Source: CALKAL01 sp051846895
GTDB lineage: Bacteria; Bacillota; Bacilli; Bacillales; Alkalibacillaceae
Reading direction: 5' to 3'
NCBI GenBank assembly: GCA_051846895.1
Contig: JBPYCQ010000005.1
Span: forward strand, 1 to 64,000
DNA: 64,000 nucleotides
Positions 52,573-61,438 of the stretch are shown in pieces. The translations under genes were made by a program, and so were the position numbers. Each line of letters begins with the position of its first letter. The stretch's first letter is position 1. The notes under the pieces were generated by a model. The model searched no databases, was not told the DNA's origin, and was given only the letters and a program-made list of their open reading frames with translations.

Positions 52573-52592
52573 TCTCCAATTACAATTATTAA

Positions 52593-52607
52593 CGATAATC
52601 ATTCTCA
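52593..52607. promoter_or_regulatory. Fur box B
   Basis: CGATAATCATTCTCA, 35 bp from box A, is a second 7-1-7 site with small mismatches. Confidence 0.8.
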
Positions 52608-52701
52608 AGTCAACTGTTTTCTGAAAAATTAAAGTGTACTATCTAAAAACTTTAAGAAGTGTTAAGAAAATCAGTAATAGCAGATCTATGGAAATAAAAA
52701 A

Positions 52702-52728
52702 GGCCAAATTGTGAGCAACAATTTGACC
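52702..52728 (-). terminator. Terminator of cysK
   Basis: GGTCAAATTGT and ACAATTTGGCC pair (one G-T) over a 5-nt loop, then TTTTTTATTT on the minus strand. Confidence 0.88.
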
Positions 52729-52746
52729 AAGATTTTAACGTTGTGT

Positions 52747-53688
52747 TTATTCAAAATCAAATAAATCACCAGATAAATAACGCTCTCCAGTATCTGGAGC
52801 AATCGCTACAACAATTTCACCTGGCTGTTTTCTTTTCGCAACTTCAATAGCTGCATAACATGTCGCACCTGAAGATGGCCCAACAAGTATTCCTTCTTCA
52901 CGAGCAAGTCTGCGTGTAATGTCGTATGCTTGATCGTCATCAATTTGAATAATTTCATCACATACATCAAGGTTTAATGTGTCTGGGATAAATCCTGGGC
53001 TTGTGCCGACTAGCTTATGCTTTCCTGGTTTCCCACCTGACAAAACAGGAGAACCAGCTGGCTCAACGACATGGACCGTCAAGTCTTGATAAACCTTTTT
53101 GAGCTCTTCCCCTGTTCCTGTCACGGTGCCTCCTGTACCCGATGAAGCAACAAAGGCAGCGAGTGGTTTACCAAGAGTCTTCATTGCTTCGACGATTTCT
53201 TTTGCGGTCGTTTCTCGGTGAGCGTCGGGGTTCGCCATATTCTCGAATTGCATTGGCATAAAGCTGTTTGGAATTTCGTTTACAAGTTCTTTTGCTTTAT
53301 CGATGGCTCCAGGCATTTTTAAATCGCCAGGTGTTAAAACGACTTCAGCACCATATGCTTTTAATAAGTTAATTCGCTCTTTTGTCATCGTATCTGGCAT
53401 CGTTAGAATCGCACGATATCCACGAGCAGCTGCATTCATTGCCAGGCCTATACCAGTGTTCCCACTCGTCGGTTCAATGATAGTCGAACCTTCTTTTAGT
53501 AGTCCTGCCTTTTCTGCTTCAACAATCATATTATAAGCTGCGCGGTCTTTGACGCTCCCACTCGGATTAAACATTTCTAATTTTAAATAAACATCTGCTC
53601 CGTTTGCTGGGCTAAGTTTATTTAATTTAACTAACGGAGTATCACCAATTAAATCGGCTATATTTTCAACAACACGCAATTTATCCAC
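52747..53688 (-). CDS. cysK: Cysteine synthase A (O-acetylserine sulfhydrylase)
   Basis: A 313-residue PLP enzyme that makes cysteine from O-acetylserine and sulfide. PLP Lys is in NPSGSVKDRAAYNM (about 45), substrate loop is PTSGNTGIGLAM, phosphate site SSGTGGTVTGTG and the product-binding HKLVGTSPGFIPDTLN. GGAAGTG precedes the ATG. It differs from cystathionine beta-synthase-like MccA mainly by context; no mccB is next to it. Confidence 0.92.
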   Translation of the reverse strand: MDKLRVVENIADLIGDTPLVKLNKLSPANGADVYLKLEMFNPSGSVKDRAAYNMIVEAEKAGLLKEGSTIIEPTSGNTGIGLAMNAAARGYRAILTMPDTMTKERINLLKAYGAEVVLTPGDLKMPGAIDKAKELVNEIPNSFMPMQFENMANPDAHRETTAKEIVEAMKTLGKPLAAFVASSGTGGTVTGTGEELKKVYQDLTVHVVEPAGSPVLSGGKPGKHKLVGTSPGFIPDTLNLDVCDEIIQIDDDQAYDITRRLAREEGILVGPSSGATCYAAIEVAKRKQPGEIVVAIAPDTGERYLSGDLFDFE

Positions 53689-53837
53689 TTCCTTTTTTAT
53701 TAAATACTTTATTCATAGTTTATCAATAGGAATTAATTGAATTCAACTATATTGTATGAACTTATTGTTACCTTATTTACAATAAAATGCTCATTGGTAA
53801 ATATGTTAAAATAAAAAGAAAAAGGTGGTCACTCGTT

Positions 53838-54662
53838 ATGGTAGATCATGAGAGAAATATTCATACAGATTTTAAAGACAAAATGACGTACGGAGATTAT
53901 TTATCATTAGATTCAATTCTTAGTTCACAACACCTTTTATCCGACCATCATGACGAAATGTTATTCATCATTATCCATCAAGTAAGTGAACTGTGGCTAA
54001 AACTGACACTGCATGAGCTAAGAGCAGCAACGAAGGCAATCCAAGAGGAAAAGTATCAACCAGCATTTAAAATGTTAGCAAGAGTATCTAATATTCAAAC
54101 ACAAATTATTCATGCGTGGGACGTGCTCGCTACGATGACGCCAAGCGAATATTTAGAGTTTAGAGATAAATTAGGGCAAGCTTCGGGATTTCAATCTTAT
54201 CAATATCGAATGGTGGAATTCGCTTTGGGGTATAAAACAAAGCATGTATTAAAAATTTATGAAAAAGACCCTAAGCTGTTAAAACAGTTACAAGAAGCTT
54301 ATGAAGCTCCTGGTCTTTACGATGTGGCTATAAAGGCTTTAGCGAAAGAGGGCTTTCAAATTGATGAGGAAGTTTTAGAACGGGATGTTAGACGTACTTA
54401 TGAATCAAACGAAAGCGTAGAGCAAGCATGGATTGAAGTGTATCGAAACGTCGATAAGTACTGGGATCTTTATCAGTTGGCAGAAAAATTAGTGGATCTT
54501 GAAGACTGGATGCAACAGTGGCGATTCCGTCATATGAAGACCGTTGAACGGATTATCGGACATAAAATGGGTACGGGTGGTTCCTCAGGTGTAGGCTATT
54601 TAAAGAAAGTATTAGATCATTACTTTTTCCCGGAACTTTGGAACGTAAGAACAAAGCTTTAA
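53838..54662 (+). CDS. kynA: Tryptophan 2,3-dioxygenase
   Basis: A 274-residue heme dioxygenase that opens the indole ring of tryptophan to N-formylkynurenine. MTYGDYLSLDSILSSQ (about 15-30), HHDEMLFIIIHQVSELWLKL (substrate His), the SGFQSYQYRMVEFALG segment, the C-terminal heme His in RFRHMKTVERIIG and GTGGSSGVGYLKK are the family hallmarks. The ATG at 53838 follows AAAGGTGG; the longer frame from 53787 lacks a site. It faces kynU-kynB. Confidence 0.95.
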   Translation: MVDHERNIHTDFKDKMTYGDYLSLDSILSSQHLLSDHHDEMLFIIIHQVSELWLKLTLHELRAATKAIQEEKYQPAFKMLARVSNIQTQIIHAWDVLATMTPSEYLEFRDKLGQASGFQSYQYRMVEFALGYKTKHVLKIYEKDPKLLKQLQEAYEAPGLYDVAIKALAKEGFQIDEEVLERDVRRTYESNESVEQAWIEVYRNVDKYWDLYQLAEKLVDLEDWMQQWRFRHMKTVERIIGHKMGTGGSSGVGYLKKVLDHYFFPELWNVRTKL

Positions 54663-54690
54663 AGCAGTTAAAATTTGTCTAGAAATTTAT

Positions 54691-54822
54691 CAGCCAATTT
54701 GGTAAGGTTATCAGCCAGTTTCGAGAACTTCTCAGCCAATTTTGTAGGGTTAACAGCCAATTTCGGGGATTTATCAGCCGATTTTAGGAATTGTCAGCCA
54801 ATTAGTTATTTATCAGCCAATT
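54691..54822. repeat. 21-bp-period tandem array 2
   Basis: CAGCC starts at 54691, 54712, 54733, 54754, 54775, 54795 and 54814: steps of 21, 21, 21, 21, 20 and 19 bp. The unit is close to TCAGCCAATTTTGTAGGGTT. It lies between kynA and the kynB terminator. A reading frame through it (54675-54923, repeating LSANF-like heptads) is a by-product of the 7-codon period. Confidence 0.88.
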
Positions 54823-54879
54823 CCAATCTCGTGCTGGACCACCCTTTTAACGAAAATCCAATCTATAATTATAAAAAAA

Positions 54880-54900
54880 CCCTCGACTTCACGCCGAGGG
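54880..54900 (-). terminator. Terminator of the kynU-kynB operon
   Basis: CCCTCG and CGAGGG form a 6-bp stem; TTTTTTT follows on the minus strand. Confidence 0.85.
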
Positions 54901-54905
54901 TATCA

Positions 54906-55526
54906 TTATTTTATCGTTTCTAAAATAGCACGAACAGGACTTCCATCTGCTCCTTCAATATAAAGCGGGAGTGCAGATAACCGATAAGTGCCAGGTTCTA
55001 CATCTGTTAACTTTAAACCTTCTAAAATGAAAACACCATTTTCCTGTAAAGCATGATGTGTCTCAAGTGTTTTACTATCAAGCGGGTCAACAGAAGGTAA
55101 ATCAACCCCGAGCAATTCGACTCCTTTTTTGCGGAAAAAAGCTCCGAGCTGAGGGTCAATAACAGGAATTGATTCTGGAAAAAGTGAATCGTCGCTCCAT
55201 GATTCCGTTTTTAGTAACAATCGACGGACCCCTGTTAAGTCATAGTCTTCAAAATCAGTAACAAGAAGTTCTGCCTTCGTTGACACATCAACAACTAGTG
55301 CCTCCCCAATAAAAATGTCTAATGGAAGCTGATCAATCGTCAAGCCATGTGAGTCAAAATGAAAAGGTGCATCAACATGAGTAGCGGTATGACAACTTGT
55401 TGTGAGCTGTCCAACATTGACTGAGCCTGTTTCTTCTTTTGACCATGTTAGTTGATATGAAAAAGGGGCGTCTCCAGGCCAAGTTGGAGTCTCATTATTT
55501 AATCGTCTTGAAATATCAATAATCAT
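54906..55526 (-). CDS. kynB: Kynurenine formamidase
   Basis: A 206-residue cyclase-family hydrolase that converts N-formylkynurenine to kynurenine. It starts IDISRRLNNETPTWPGDAPF and holds the zinc motif HTATHVDAPFHF (HxxxHxDxP at about 54-62) with QLPLDIFIGEALVVDV. The ATG at 55526 follows AGGAGG, 10 nt after kynU ends, so the two are one operon. Confidence 0.93.
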   Translation of the reverse strand: MIIDISRRLNNETPTWPGDAPFSYQLTWSKEETGSVNVGQLTTSCHTATHVDAPFHFDSHGLTIDQLPLDIFIGEALVVDVSTKAELLVTDFEDYDLTGVRRLLLKTESWSDDSLFPESIPVIDPQLGAFFRKKGVELLGVDLPSVDPLDSKTLETHHALQENGVFILEGLKLTDVEPGTYRLSALPLYIEGADGSPVRAILETIK

Positions 55527-55536
55527 AATGCGCCTC

Positions 55537-56811
55537 CTAAGCAATTATTCCACGTTCATTTTTGTAATTTTTATAAAGCTCGTCATCCATTATTTTCTTA
55601 ATGATTATCACCGTGTTAAAAATGTCTTCATAAGAAACATAAAAAGCAACTGGTGCGAGTCTAATGACGTTTGGTGCACGGAAGTCTGGGATGATGTGAT
55701 GATCTTTCAAAGCTTTACAAATACTAGCAGCTTCTTGATGCTCCAAGCTAATATGTCCGCCCCGTCGCTCATCATCTTTCGGGTTACCAATCGTAAAATC
55801 GTAATCTGATAAATATTGTTCTATTAAATACATAAAATACTCTGTTCTTTTTAATGAATGTTCGCGAATGCTTTGAATACCGACTTCTTCAAATAATTCT
55901 AATGATCCGATGAGAGGTGCGACACTTAAGACGTGAGGTGTCCCAATTTGATATGCGCCTGCATCTTGTGCTGGGGTAAAGTCGTGTTCCATATCAAACT
56001 GTTTCGTCTTATCTGATCCGAACCAGCCTGCAAGTCCTGGCTCAGTTCCAAAATGTTTTTCATGCACGAATAATCCTGCGACTCCACCAGGTCCGTTATT
56101 CATATACTTGTAATGGCACCAATAAGCAAAATCTACCCCATCATCATGAAAATGGTGAGGAATAGCTCCGACGGAATGACAGCCATCAAAACCGATTAAA
56201 ATGCCACGCTTGTGTGCTTCATCTGTGAGCAGTTTTATATTAAAAAGCTGTCCGCTACGATACAAAACGGTCGGAAGAATCACGAGTGCCACATCGTCCG
56301 TCATCGCTTGGATAATATCTTCCTCTTCAATCATTCTACCGTCTCGACTTTTCACACGAATTAAATGTTCATCTGGATCTAGCTCATGTAGGCGCAAGTG
56401 ACTTTTAATGGCATATATATCAGATGGAAAATTTAATTCATCAGCAACGATTTTTGTTCTTTTTCCAGATGGTTTATAAAAAGTTGCAAGTAATTGATGT
56501 AAGTTTGTCGTTGTTGATCCAGTGACGATGACTTCCTCAGGTTTAGCACCAACAAGGGGACTTAGTTTTTCTCCGAGTTGTTCTGACAAATAAAACCAGG
56601 GATGTTCGCCATTTGTCCAACCGTCAATTCCATAATGCTTCCATGAATTTAAGACGTTTAATAAAGACTGTTCAGCTCTTTTAGAAATTAATCCGAGTGA
56701 ATTTCCGTCCATATAGATCTGGTCCTCTTTTATGTAAAACTCTTGCTTGAAATGCTTCATAGGATCTTTTGCGTCAAGTTGTTTAGCAAAATCTATCGTA
56801 GATTCAAACAT
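55537..56811 (-). CDS. kynU: Kynureninase
   Basis: A 424-residue PLP enzyme that cleaves kynurenine to anthranilate and alanine. DGNSLGLISKRAE, TGSTTTNLHQLL, FDGCHSVGAIPHH and WCHYKYMNNGPGG (PLP-binding Lys at about 230) are diagnostic. With kynA and kynB it completes tryptophan to anthranilate; no kynurenine monooxygenase or 3-HAO gene is here, so NAD synthesis by this route is unlikely. The ATG at 56811 follows AGAGGTG. Confidence 0.95.
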   Translation of the reverse strand: MFESTIDFAKQLDAKDPMKHFKQEFYIKEDQIYMDGNSLGLISKRAEQSLLNVLNSWKHYGIDGWTNGEHPWFYLSEQLGEKLSPLVGAKPEEVIVTGSTTTNLHQLLATFYKPSGKRTKIVADELNFPSDIYAIKSHLRLHELDPDEHLIRVKSRDGRMIEEEDIIQAMTDDVALVILPTVLYRSGQLFNIKLLTDEAHKRGILIGFDGCHSVGAIPHHFHDDGVDFAYWCHYKYMNNGPGGVAGLFVHEKHFGTEPGLAGWFGSDKTKQFDMEHDFTPAQDAGAYQIGTPHVLSVAPLIGSLELFEEVGIQSIREHSLKRTEYFMYLIEQYLSDYDFTIGNPKDDERRGGHISLEHQEAASICKALKDHHIIPDFRAPNVIRLAPVAFYVSYEDIFNTVIIIKKIMDDELYKNYKNERGIIA

Positions 56812-56899
56812 AATCATCACCTCTAAAAAAACTATATCATAAATCAAAGGATCATGATGTCTCAATTTTCCAATAAATTGATGTGAGAAGGTAAATTTA

Positions 56900-56908
56900 T
56901 GCTATAAT
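56900..56908 (+). promoter_or_regulatory. Extended -10 promoter of the transglycosylase gene
   Basis: TGCTATAAT is an extended -10 element 33 bp before the start codon. Confidence 0.65.
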
Positions 56909-56940
56909 ATGTGTGATTGAACTAGAGAGGTGAAAAACCG

Positions 56941-57570
56941 ATGTTTAACATTAATGAAGAAATGCTTCAATATCAAAGAATGCTTGGACGGACTAATGTT
57001 TTAACAAAAAATATTAACCGGACAAGCCATGATCACATAAATATCATGTTTCAAAAACTACTACACTTACAATTGCAAAATTTTATGAACAATCAACAAT
57101 TTGGGTATTCAAATGCAAACTATCCGGAAAAAAGTACGTTATTACCTATGACATCTGTTAAGTTATCACCGGCTTATTTTTCGGTTCAAAGGCAAATAAA
57201 TGCTAACGAAGATACGGATGCATTAATCAAACAAGCCGCTGAAAAACACGGCGTTGATGCAAATTTAATCCGTCGAGTTATTCAAGTTGAATCTAATTTT
57301 AATCCAAATGCTGTTAGTCATGCCGGAGCAAGTGGCTTAATGCAGCTCATGCCAAATACGGCAAAAATGTTAGGCGTAAACAACATATTTGACCCTTTGG
57401 AAAATATCAATGCAGGAACGAAGTATTTAAAAGATATGATCAATCGTTATGATGGCAATTTAGTTTTAGCTCTAGCAGCCTATAACGCAGGACCCGGAAA
57501 CGTGGACAAGTATCAAGGAGTTCCACCATTTGAAGAGACGCAGAATTATGTAAGGAAAATTTTAACTTAA
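56941..57570 (+). CDS. Lytic transglycosylase, SLT domain
   Basis: A 209-residue protein. The C-terminal half (about 95-205) is a goose-type lysozyme/SLT domain that cuts the glycan strand of peptidoglycan: VIQVESNFNPNAVSHAGASG (catalytic Glu), GLMQLMPNTAKMLG, NINAGTKYL and AYNAGPGNVDKY. The first 90 residues are Asn/Gln-rich without a signal peptide, as in Bacillus subtilis YjbJ. GAGAGGTG precedes the ATG. Confidence 0.9.
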   Translation: MFNINEEMLQYQRMLGRTNVLTKNINRTSHDHINIMFQKLLHLQLQNFMNNQQFGYSNANYPEKSTLLPMTSVKLSPAYFSVQRQINANEDTDALIKQAAEKHGVDANLIRRVIQVESNFNPNAVSHAGASGLMQLMPNTAKMLGVNNIFDPLENINAGTKYLKDMINRYDGNLVLALAAYNAGPGNVDKYQGVPPFEETQNYVRKILT

Positions 57571-57738
57571 TAATAAACTGTTTAATAAAAACGAATCAAT
57601 TAAATGTAATAGGTACGTTTTTTATAAGACAATGACGAAACCCAATAATATGGTAAGATACTATAGAATTTTCTGGACAATCCTAATCTTATAAATGAAA
57701 AACAGCGAAAATCGAGCCTTTTCGGAAGGGGAATATGG

Positions 57739-58017
57739 GTGGAGAGAATAAAAATTTATAATAATATAACGTTATCATTAGGTTTAATTTTTGTCTTATA
57801 CGGTTTGGTGAGAACTTTGCATGAATGGATTAAGTATCAAGCTGTACATATGAATCATGCCGTTAATTTTTTAATCATTGGCCTAGTAATATGCTTTTTA
57901 TATGTTGTGCTAAATGCTCACAGAAAGTTTTTAAAGGAATTACAAATGCAGATTTGGACCTTGAAAATGCTAAACAAAAAGAATAAAGAAAAACAAGGGA
58001 CTAACCAATTGGATTGA
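57739..58017 (+). CDS. Small hypothetical membrane protein
   Basis: A 92-residue protein with two membrane helices (about 11-27 and 42-60) and a basic tail. Not recognised. The GTG at 57739 has GAAGGGG seven bases upstream. Confidence 0.65.
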   Translation: MERIKIYNNITLSLGLIFVLYGLVRTLHEWIKYQAVHMNHAVNFLIIGLVICFLYVVLNAHRKFLKELQMQIWTLKMLNKKNKEKQGTNQLD

Positions 58018-58074
58018 AATTTCGCTGTATCGTTAACTTCTGACGGACATTAAAATCTGATATATTCATTCAAA

Positions 58075-58112
58075 CACCCCTAACATTAGACTTTTGGTCT
58101 AACATTAAGGGT
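58075..58112. terminator. Bidirectional terminator
   Basis: TTAGAC and GTCTAA pair over a TTTTG loop, extended by CACCC/GGGTG, between convergent genes. Confidence 0.7.
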
Positions 58113-58158
58113 GCACATCAATACTCAAACTGTTTATGCAAACATTTTTATATGAGGA

Positions 58159-59358
58159 TTAATAAGAAACAGCCTTATTTTTTAACTTATTTAAGCTTTG
58201 CTCTAAATCTTCCCAAATATCTTCCCAAGCTTCTAGACCGCAAGACATTCGAATTAACGATTCAGAGATCCCCATCTTTTCTCTTTCCTCAGGTGGGACA
58301 ACTGCGTGTGTCATCGTTGCTGGATGTTGAATAATGGTTTCTGCATCACCTAAACTTACGGCAATTTTTATAAACGATAGTCCATTTAAAAATGATTGTG
58401 CGTCTTCTTTAGTTCCATCGATTTCAAAGGAAATAACACCCGCGCCAAGAAGCATTTGTTTTTTTGCAATTTCATAATCAGGGTTATCTGCATCAAACGG
58501 GTAATAAACTTTTTTCACTTTTGGATGTTTTTTTAGCTGTTCGACAACCTTTTCTGCATTTAATGAGTGACGTTCCATTCGGATAGGTAATGTCTTCAAA
58601 CCACGAAGGAGCAACCACGCATCAAAAGGAGAAATAATTCCTCCAATATCTTTCTGCGTTGTCATCGCCATTTCACTAATAAAATCTTTCTTTCCAACAA
58701 CAACTCCTGCAATGACATCACCGTGGCCCCCGATATATTTAGTCGCACTATGAATAACGATGTCACAGCCTAACTCAATTGGTCGCTGAATATATGGACC
58801 CGAAAACGTGTTATCAACAACAACAGGAATATTGTATTCTTTAGCAACAGTTGCTACCATTTCTAAATCAATGACTTTCATCGTCGGGTTAATCGGTGTT
58901 TCAACGTAAATGACGGTTGTTTCTGGGCGAATGGCAGCTCGGATTTGTTCTTCTGTTTCCATTGAAATATAATCCGAATCAATATTATATTTTTCCTTTA
59001 ACATTGTAAAAAGACCGAACGTACAGCCATAAAGTCCTTGAGAACATAATATATGCTCATTGGCTTTCGTTAAAGCGATGATCGTTGCTGAGACAGCTGC
59101 CATCCCTGATGAAAAAGCTAGCCCAGCTTCACCTTTTTCTAGAATCGCCATCCGTTCCTCTAACGCGGTCACAGTTGGATTACCTAATCGTGTATAAATA
59201 TACCCTTCTTCCTTACCAGCAAATCTGTTTTCCCCTTGTTCTGCTGAGTCAAAGGTGAATGTTGAAGTTTGATAAATCGGAGTTGCTAAACTACCAAAGT
59301 GATCCTTTGAGTCGTAACCAAAATGAATGACATCAGTTTCAAATTTTCGTTCTTTCAT
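58159..59358 (-). CDS. Methionine gamma-lyase / trans-sulfuration PLP enzyme
   Basis: A 399-residue Cys/Met metabolism PLP enzyme. TPIYQTSTF, YTRLGNPTV, SSGMAAVSA, SATKYIGGHGDVI (PLP Lys at about 205) and the GLYGCTFGL loop are visible. The Cys of LYGCTF is characteristic of methionine gamma-lyase, which makes methanethiol, ammonia and 2-oxobutyrate; cystathionine lyases have other residues. The ATG at 59358 follows TTAGGAGGG. A cre-like site lies 50 bp upstream. Confidence 0.87.
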   Translation of the reverse strand: MKERKFETDVIHFGYDSKDHFGSLATPIYQTSTFTFDSAEQGENRFAGKEEGYIYTRLGNPTVTALEERMAILEKGEAGLAFSSGMAAVSATIIALTKANEHILCSQGLYGCTFGLFTMLKEKYNIDSDYISMETEEQIRAAIRPETTVIYVETPINPTMKVIDLEMVATVAKEYNIPVVVDNTFSGPYIQRPIELGCDIVIHSATKYIGGHGDVIAGVVVGKKDFISEMAMTTQKDIGGIISPFDAWLLLRGLKTLPIRMERHSLNAEKVVEQLKKHPKVKKVYYPFDADNPDYEIAKKQMLLGAGVISFEIDGTKEDAQSFLNGLSFIKIAVSLGDAETIIQHPATMTHAVVPPEEREKMGISESLIRMSCGLEAWEDIWEDLEQSLNKLKNKAVSY

Positions 59359-59407
59359 TATAAGCCCTCCTAACAATTAACTATTAATAATATTGTAACA
59401 TATTTTT

Positions 59408-59421
59408 TGAAAGCGCTTTCT
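59408..59421. promoter_or_regulatory. Catabolite-responsive element (cre-like)
   Basis: TGAAAGCGCTTTCT fits TGWNANCGNTNWCA except the last base and is a 12-bp palindrome at its core. It overlaps the -35 region of the methionine gamma-lyase gene, implying repression by CcpA. Confidence 0.75.
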
Positions 59422-59436
59422 TTTTTTATTAAAAAA

Positions 59437-59459
59437 ACCTGCCCAAAATATGAGCAGGT
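59437..59459 (-). terminator. Terminator of rarD
   Basis: ACCTGC and GCAGGT form the stem; TTTTTTT follows on the minus strand. Confidence 0.82.
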
Positions 59460-59471
59460 GTGATTATATAA

Positions 59472-60359
59472 TTAATGATGCTTCCGATGCGATTTAATGC
59501 GTTCATATGAATATAAAACTAATCCAAACCATATAAGCGTAAATGTGATAGCGTGAGTCGAAGTAAACGGTTCATCAAATAGAAAAACTCCGATTAACAA
59601 CATCAGCGTCGGGGCTAAATATTGTAAAAAACCAATTAAGGAAAGCGGAATGCGTTTCGCTCCTTGTGCAAACAATAAGAGTGGAATAGCTGTTGCGGCT
59701 CCCGTTCCGAGTAATATTAAGCCTTCTAATGAAACAGTTAATGAAGATGTTCCATGCCACGTTAACGATGAAATATAAATTAATGCAACAGGTGCAACAA
59801 TTAATGTTTCAATCGCTAGCCCATTAATGGCATTTAAATCTAATACTTTTTTTATTAAACCATATAAAGCAAATGTAACTGCTAAGATGAGTGCTGCCCA
59901 AGGAACTGTTCCAGAGTGATAAGTCATGTAAAAGACACCAACAAAAACTAATAATATCGCTACCCACTGAATTTTTGTAAATCGTTCTTTTAAAAATAAA
60001 AACCCGAACAAAATACTTATAAGTGGATTAATATAATAGCCCAAACTAGCATCCAAGACACGATCTGTATTCACAGCCCAGATGTAAGTTACCCAGTTCA
60101 AACTAATAACAATAGAAGCAATTGAGATACCGAGTAATTTCATTTTATGTTTAAAAAGGTTTTTTATCTCTAGCGTAAATAAGTTCCATCTACGAATAAC
60201 TAATATAAATATAACCATAAAAATAAAAGACCATAAAATACGATGGGCTAAAATTTCCCATGGTGGAACTGATTCTACGAGTTTCCAATAAAGGGGTAAA
60301 AATCCCCAAATAACATAAGCGAGCGCGGCGTATATAATTCCAATTCTCTCTTCGTTCAA
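59472..60359 (-). CDS. rarD: EamA/DMT transporter, RarD family
   Basis: A 295-residue ten-helix drug/metabolite transporter. The start IIYAALAYVIWGFLPLYWKL and WEILAHRILWSF, SLNWVTYIWAVNT and SLGYYINPLISILFGF identify RarD. The cargo is unknown. The TTG at 60359 follows GAGGAAG. Single gene. Confidence 0.92.
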   Translation of the reverse strand: MNEERIGIIYAALAYVIWGFLPLYWKLVESVPPWEILAHRILWSFIFMVIFILVIRRWNLFTLEIKNLFKHKMKLLGISIASIVISLNWVTYIWAVNTDRVLDASLGYYINPLISILFGFLFLKERFTKIQWVAILLVFVGVFYMTYHSGTVPWAALILAVTFALYGLIKKVLDLNAINGLAIETLIVAPVALIYISSLTWHGTSSLTVSLEGLILLGTGAATAIPLLLFAQGAKRIPLSLIGFLQYLAPTLMLLIGVFLFDEPFTSTHAITFTLIWFGLVLYSYERIKSHRKHH

Positions 60360-60506
60360 AACGCATCTTCCTCAATATGTAATGTGTTGATTATAAAATA
60401 TTACGGTAAGCGAAATAAAGATGCAATAGTCTTGCTCTAATTCTAATTGTTGTTGTTCAAGTTTTGTTCCGTTAAACTAAAGGTAAGGTCGTAAGGAGGC
60501 GATAGT

Positions 60507-60797
60507 ATGGACATTCATATAACCGAAGAAGCTGTTGACTGGTTTGTTGATGAATTAGATTTGGAATCTGGTGATGTCATACGCTTTTTTGCAAAATACG
60601 GTGGTAACAGTTCGTTTCAAAGTGGTTTTACAATCGGAATGTCGATTGGTGAAGCACGCAAGCCTGTTGTGGAAGTCGAACAGAAGGGCATTAAATTTCA
60701 AGTAGATGAAAGTGATTTATGGTTTTTTGATCGAGAAGATTTATATATATTTTTAAAAAATGGAGAAGCGGAATATTCGAATCAGCCTGCTAATTAA
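60507..60797 (+). CDS. HesB/IscA-like protein (YneR type)
   Basis: A 96-residue iron-sulfur biogenesis-like fold: ITEEAVDWFVDELDLESGDVIRFFAKYGGNSSF and a second half FQVDESDLWFFDREDLYIF. It lacks the three conserved Cys of IscA/SufA, as do the YneR proteins of Bacillus, so cluster binding is doubtful. GTAAGGAGG precedes the ATG. Confidence 0.85.
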   Translation: MDIHITEEAVDWFVDELDLESGDVIRFFAKYGGNSSFQSGFTIGMSIGEARKPVVEVEQKGIKFQVDESDLWFFDREDLYIFLKNGEAEYSNQPAN

Positions 60798-60836
60798 TGT
60801 AAAAAAGAGACTAACATCTTAAATGCTAATTATAAC

Positions 60837-60873
60837 GGAGGCATCACTAACCGCCTCCCGCTAGTTAGGGGGG
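60837..60873 (+). promoter_or_regulatory. Possible RNA switch hiding a ribosome site
   Basis: GGAGGC (60837-60842) can pair with GCCTCC (60853-60858). The same CCTCCC can instead pair with the ribosome site GGGGGG (60868-60873). CTAAC and GTTAG add a competing stem. The two folds are mutually exclusive, so one would hide and the other free the site of the next gene. Confidence 0.4.
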
Positions 60874-60880
60874 ACTATAT

Positions 60881-61321
60881 ATGTCATGGACAAAGGAAGA
60901 AGCGTTTGATTTTCTAAAAACAGTGTATACCGATGAAGTAATGCAAGATGAAAAAAGACGTGTATTTACATTGTTACATCGACAATTACGGGAAAGACTA
61001 GGTGATTTAGCTATAGATCATGCCTTTTCTAAACAAACGGAAAAGCAACTTAAGCTGTTTAAAGAATTTACGTTTATGCCCGGAGATAATATTTTTCAAT
61101 CGATGAGGTACCTTTTTTTAATAGCGCGGGGTGAAATGGAACGAAACAGACAGGAGACGTTATATCATTTAAATAAGGTATATAAATCACTATTTCAATC
61201 AGCCGCTGGGAAGAATCCCAATATCCCTGAATCTTTCTGGGAAACGCCGTTAGGAATTGCATGTTCGATTGCAGAAGAAGGCGTTGAAGCTGTATACCCC
61301 ATATTAAATGAAATGAAATAA
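60881..61321 (+). CDS. Hypothetical cytoplasmic protein
   Basis: A 146-residue helical protein with no membrane segment. Readable parts: WTKEEAFDFLKTVYTDEVMQ, FTLLHRQLRERLGDLAID and FWETPLGIACSIAEEGVEAVYP. I do not recognise the family. GGGGGG lies seven bases before the ATG and may be controlled by the leader described at 60837. Confidence 0.7.
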   Translation: MSWTKEEAFDFLKTVYTDEVMQDEKRRVFTLLHRQLRERLGDLAIDHAFSKQTEKQLKLFKEFTFMPGDNIFQSMRYLFLIARGEMERNRQETLYHLNKVYKSLFQSAAGKNPNIPESFWETPLGIACSIAEEGVEAVYPILNEMK

Positions 61322-61326
61322 GATAA

Positions 61327-61355
61327 AACCTTCTCAAAAACGAGGAGGTTTTTTT
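61327..61355 (+). terminator. Terminator
   Basis: AACCTTCTC and GAGGAGGTT pair (one G-T) over a 6-nt loop, followed by TTTTTT. Confidence 0.85.
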
Positions 61356-61438
61356 AAATATAAAAAATAGCATGAAAATTAAATGTTTTTATGAGATAAT
61401 AATTTTTAGAAAAATCGAGTAGACAAGGTGGGGGGAAC

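Noticed and set aside
54675..54923. Open frame of 82 codons with LSANF-like heptads
   Set aside because: It follows from the 21-bp period of array 2 and has no proper ribosome site; there is no non-repeat domain.
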